From Candidatus Zixiibacteriota bacterium (GTDB lineage: Bacteria; Zixibacteria; MSB-5A5; WJJR01), in NCBI GenBank assembly GCA_036397555.1, contig DASWIS010000019.1:1-42450 (forward strand): 42,450 bases of DNA, written 5' to 3'. Within the stretch, counting starts at the first letter, position 1. Each line of letters begins with the position of its first letter. The notes under the pieces are model-generated. The model ran no database searches and had not been told where the DNA came from. It saw nothing but the letters and a program-made list of their open reading frames with translations. This document shows positions 40,342-42,450 of the stretch, piece after piece. The position numbers and the translations under genes were made by a program.

Positions 40342-40833
40342 ATGCCCGATTCCGACGAACTGTCAACGCTCAAGATCAGGGTCGCCGCCTTCACGGGTGT
40401 CCCCGATGACGGCACGGTCGAGCAGTTGCGGTTCCTGCACCGGGCCATCTTCGCCGACGGACGCGAACACGAGTTTGTCGAGACGCTGCGCGGGCGGTCT
40501 GGAATCCACGGCCTGATCGCCTGTGACCGCGACGATGCCGTGGGATACAAGATCGGGTACGCACTGGACGCGAAGACCTACTACAGTTGGATGGGCGGTG
40601 TCCTCTCCGGCTATCGACGGCGCGGCATCGCCTCAGACCTCCTGCGGCGCCAGCACGATTGGTGCGTCCGGCAGGGGTATGAGCGGATTCGGACGCGCAC
40701 CCAGAATCAGTGGCGCGGCATGCTCGTGTTGAACATCCGGTGCGGATTCGATGTGATCGCGACGGAGATTGACGAGCGCGGCGAGCACAAAATTATCATG
40801 GAGAAGACCCTGCGACGTCCGGGTCCGGACTGA
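40342..40833 (+). CDS. GNAT-family N-acetyltransferase
   Basis: The 163-residue product has the GNAT core: GYKIGYALDAKTYYSWMGGV, then the acetyl-CoA loop VLSGYRRRGIASDLLRRQHD (R/Q-x-x-G-x-A type) and YERIRTRTQNQWRGMLVLNI, followed by GFDVIA and a final strand. It is cytoplasmic and should acetylate an amine or alcohol of unknown identity. ATG at 40342 has no clear Shine-Dalgarno. It converges with the lipoprotein gene, whose stop is the next base, so no terminator separates them. It is divergent from the subtilase. Confidence 0.9.
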   Translation: MPDSDELSTLKIRVAAFTGVPDDGTVEQLRFLHRAIFADGREHEFVETLRGRSGIHGLIACDRDDAVGYKIGYALDAKTYYSWMGGVLSGYRRRGIASDLLRRQHDWCVRQGYERIRTRTQNQWRGMLVLNIRCGFDVIATEIDERGEHKIIMEKTLRRPGPD

Positions 40834-41463
40834 TCAGAGCATCGGCGGCATGTTTTCAGGATACGACAGATCCGGGCAGCGATAGCGAATGCTCATGTGC
40901 GGCTTGTAATTCGGATGACGGAGATATCCAAGCAGGACTTCTGTCTCCGGACTGAACCATTGCACGCCGGGACCCAGTGTATCGCTCGTCTCGCGGATCC
41001 AGGCGGGGTCGCCATACTCGCCGCTCGCCATGGCGTTGCAGTGATCGAACGCCTTCATGATGGTGGTGCTGTCCATGCCCTCGATGTTGAAGTCCAGATG
41101 CACGGCGTACAGTCTGTTCTTGTTGAATGAGAATGACACCTCGCAGGACAATCCCATCAGCGTGTCGAAGTACTGCACAAGCGGCTCGCCGAGCCGGTTG
41201 CGGCCGACACTGAGATACTCATCCTTAAAGCGCTCACGGACCGCTTCACTCGAACTGCCCCAGACGAGATCACCGTAGCCCTCGGTGAACACCGTTTTTC
41301 GGGTGGTGTCCGATTCGGAGCGACCCTGGCTGGACTCATCGAGCGGGGTTTGCGCCTGTGTCGACGGCGCGGACTCTCGCGCCCGGTCGGAGGATTGACA
41401 TGCGGCCCCGATGACTAACAGAGCGCCGACCAGCAGACAGCGTGCGATGTGCGTGCCCATCAT
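40834..41463 (-). CDS. predicted lipoprotein
   Basis: The start is uncertain. The ATG at 41463 gives MMGTHIARCLLVGALLVIGA followed by the lipobox AACQSS, an ideal lipoprotein signal. An upstream ATG at 41529 overlaps the previous stop as ATGA but would put 22 extra residues in front, which is unlikely. The mature protein has a Ser/Thr/Gln-rich linker and then a domain around GYGDLVWGSSSEAVRERFKD, a segment that resembles short calcium- or metal-independent periplasmic domains; I do not recognise it. Two cysteines occur in the later part. It is encoded directly after the GT-C membrane protein. Confidence 0.68.
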   Translation of the reverse strand: MMGTHIARCLLVGALLVIGAACQSSDRARESAPSTQAQTPLDESSQGRSESDTTRKTVFTEGYGDLVWGSSSEAVRERFKDEYLSVGRNRLGEPLVQYFDTLMGLSCEVSFSFNKNRLYAVHLDFNIEGMDSTTIMKAFDHCNAMASGEYGDPAWIRETSDTLGPGVQWFSPETEVLLGYLRHPNYKPHMSIRYRCPDLSYPENMPPML

Positions 41464-41525
41464 GTTCGGATTATCGGCGAATCGCGCGTTGAAGGCAAGA
41501 CCCTGATGAGAGAACGAGTCTGGGC

Positions 41526-42450
41526 TCATCGGGCGCTGTCCTTGACCGAAGATGTGTCATGACGTTCATAGAATGTGAAGGTCAGGGTCCCGTCGTGCGC
41601 CGCGCGCGATCTGTCCATCCCGGGATATCGTGACACGTCGATTTCAACCTGACGCATCTGATATGCTGCGCGAAACGCGTGGTTGACCTTCAATTCGGCG
41701 TCGGTCCGAAACACCGGCGAAGACACCGGCGATCCCTGTGCGAATCCGCATATGATGTAGTCCGGTTGGCGCGACAGGACGTATGCGCCGTCGCCTTTTT
41801 CGTGACCGGGAAGCACTTCCGCAGGACGAGAATAATGCGACGGCTGCCGGGCAATGTGGCGATCGTTGATCCCGAGCATGTCGATATAGCGATTGTCCGG
41901 CGCAAAGTACGGGGTCGCGCCGGCGGTGTTCAGCGCGATGAGGCATCCCTTCGGCCAATGACTGGAAATGTACTCCCCGATGACTTGTGCGATGGGCGGC
42001 TGCAAACCGTCCGGCGGGGCAGGACGCATGTAGTGGATCGGGATGACCAACTGCAGCGCGCACAGCACCACGGCCCCACACGCGATGAGCCATCGCTCGT
42101 GTGTCACGGGTGACGACCACATTTCCCGCAGCACCAGCGACAGGAAGATCGCAAGCGGCGGGATGACCGGCACGACCAACCGGAATCCCGGCATGAAATC
42201 GCCGCCGACGCGCGCGACATACAACACGTACCCCGCGGACAAAACCGCCAGATACGCAAGCGACGCGCGCCAGCGCCGTGCCACTGTCAGGTACACGCCC
42301 CCGGCGGCGAACAACGGCAGCAGATACGGCGGGCCGAAACCCCAAATCCGCACATACTCCAGCCCGCGTCGCATCTTCATCCACACGTAAGACGATTTGG
42401 CATAGTATGGGTTCGGCAACAGGTCGCCGTAGTACAAAACCCTCCAGACA
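41526..42450 (-). CDS. GT-C membrane glycosyltransferase, C-terminal part (runs off right edge)
   Basis: The frame continues to the window edge, reading VWRVLYYGDLLPNPYYAKSS, so the true start lies outside. The pattern R..YYGDLLPN.YYAK is typical of lipid-linked-sugar transferases of the GT-C superfamily (ArnT, AftB and PMT-like). Hydrophobic helices follow, such as LPLFAAGGVYLTVAR, LAYLAVLSAGYVLYVA and IPPLAIFLSLVL, then a soluble domain with NTAGATPYFAPDNRYIDMLG. The product would sit in the inner membrane and use a polyprenyl-phosphate sugar. Substrate is unknown. Its stop overlaps an alternative lipoprotein start. Confidence 0.72.
   Translation of the reverse strand, partial: VWRVLYYGDLLPNPYYAKSSYVWMKMRRGLEYVRIWGFGPPYLLPLFAAGGVYLTVARRWRASLAYLAVLSAGYVLYVARVGGDFMPGFRLVVPVIPPLAIFLSLVLREMWSSPVTHERWLIACGAVVLCALQLVIPIHYMRPAPPDGLQPPIAQVIGEYISSHWPKGCLIALNTAGATPYFAPDNRYIDMLGINDRHIARQPSHYSRPAEVLPGHEKGDGAYVLSRQPDYIICGFAQGSPVSSPVFRTDAELKVNHAFRAAYQMRQVEIDVSRYPGMDRSRAAHDGTLTFTFYERHDTSSVKDSAR

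Overview
The window is a GC-rich bacterial chromosome segment. Most genes lie on the minus strand. Several traits point to an uncultured Gram-negative of the FCB group, possibly Zixibacteria or a near relative: a secreted protein with a T9SS/FlgD-like C-terminal domain, two secreted proteins ending in the same Cys-rich dockerin-like module, a Ser/Thr kinase fused to TPRs, a FadL-type outer-membrane protein, lipoproteins, and heavy decoration with palindromic intergenic repeats. This placement is an inference; there is no rRNA here to confirm it.

Layout. 1-3043: start of leuS, a RAYT (REP-associated) transposase, asnS, a polysaccharide deacetylase and tRNA-Ala, all minus strand. 3622-10508, plus strand: a large YadA-head/peptidase-S74 surface protein, a dockerin-like secreted protein, a pirin, then a kinase-TolB-TPR protein. 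10785-16327, minus: two lipoproteins (one an M48 protease), an orphan MNT nucleotidyltransferase coupled to a small membrane protein, a TPR membrane protein, a FadL-like porin and tRNA-Arg. 16380-24839, minus: apt, a SLOG protein, acylphosphatase, two tRNA-Pro, surE, a GT2 glycosyltransferase, a MerR regulator, gpsA, plsY, a DUF6504-like protein, der and a NYN-domain RNase. The NYN gene is preceded by what looks like a promoter, a 21-codon leader ORF and an intrinsic terminator. 34568-42450: a secreted T9SS-like protein, recN, a membrane protein with a zinc-ribbon partner, a secreted subtilase, a GNAT, a lipoprotein and a partial GT-C glycosyltransferase.

The most unusual region is 25269-34156. 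It is a block of eleven co-directional minus-strand genes containing a prohead-protease-like protein, a coiled-coil membrane protein, a decoration-like protein and an HK97-type major capsid protein. These are followed by a beta-propeller-like protein, other beta-rich proteins, and two proteins with apparent secretion signals. No terminase, portal, tail tape-measure, integrase or lysis gene is visible, and ordinary chromosomal genes lie on both sides. It may be a prophage remnant or a domesticated capsid module.

The window is also rich in repeats: REP palindromes near and inside the RAYT gene, a 51-bp x 6 hairpin array, a 24-bp x 7 array fused in frame to the DUF6504-like gene, composite REPs with interchangeable hairpin cores, and a 21-bp repeat family confined to the capsid block.
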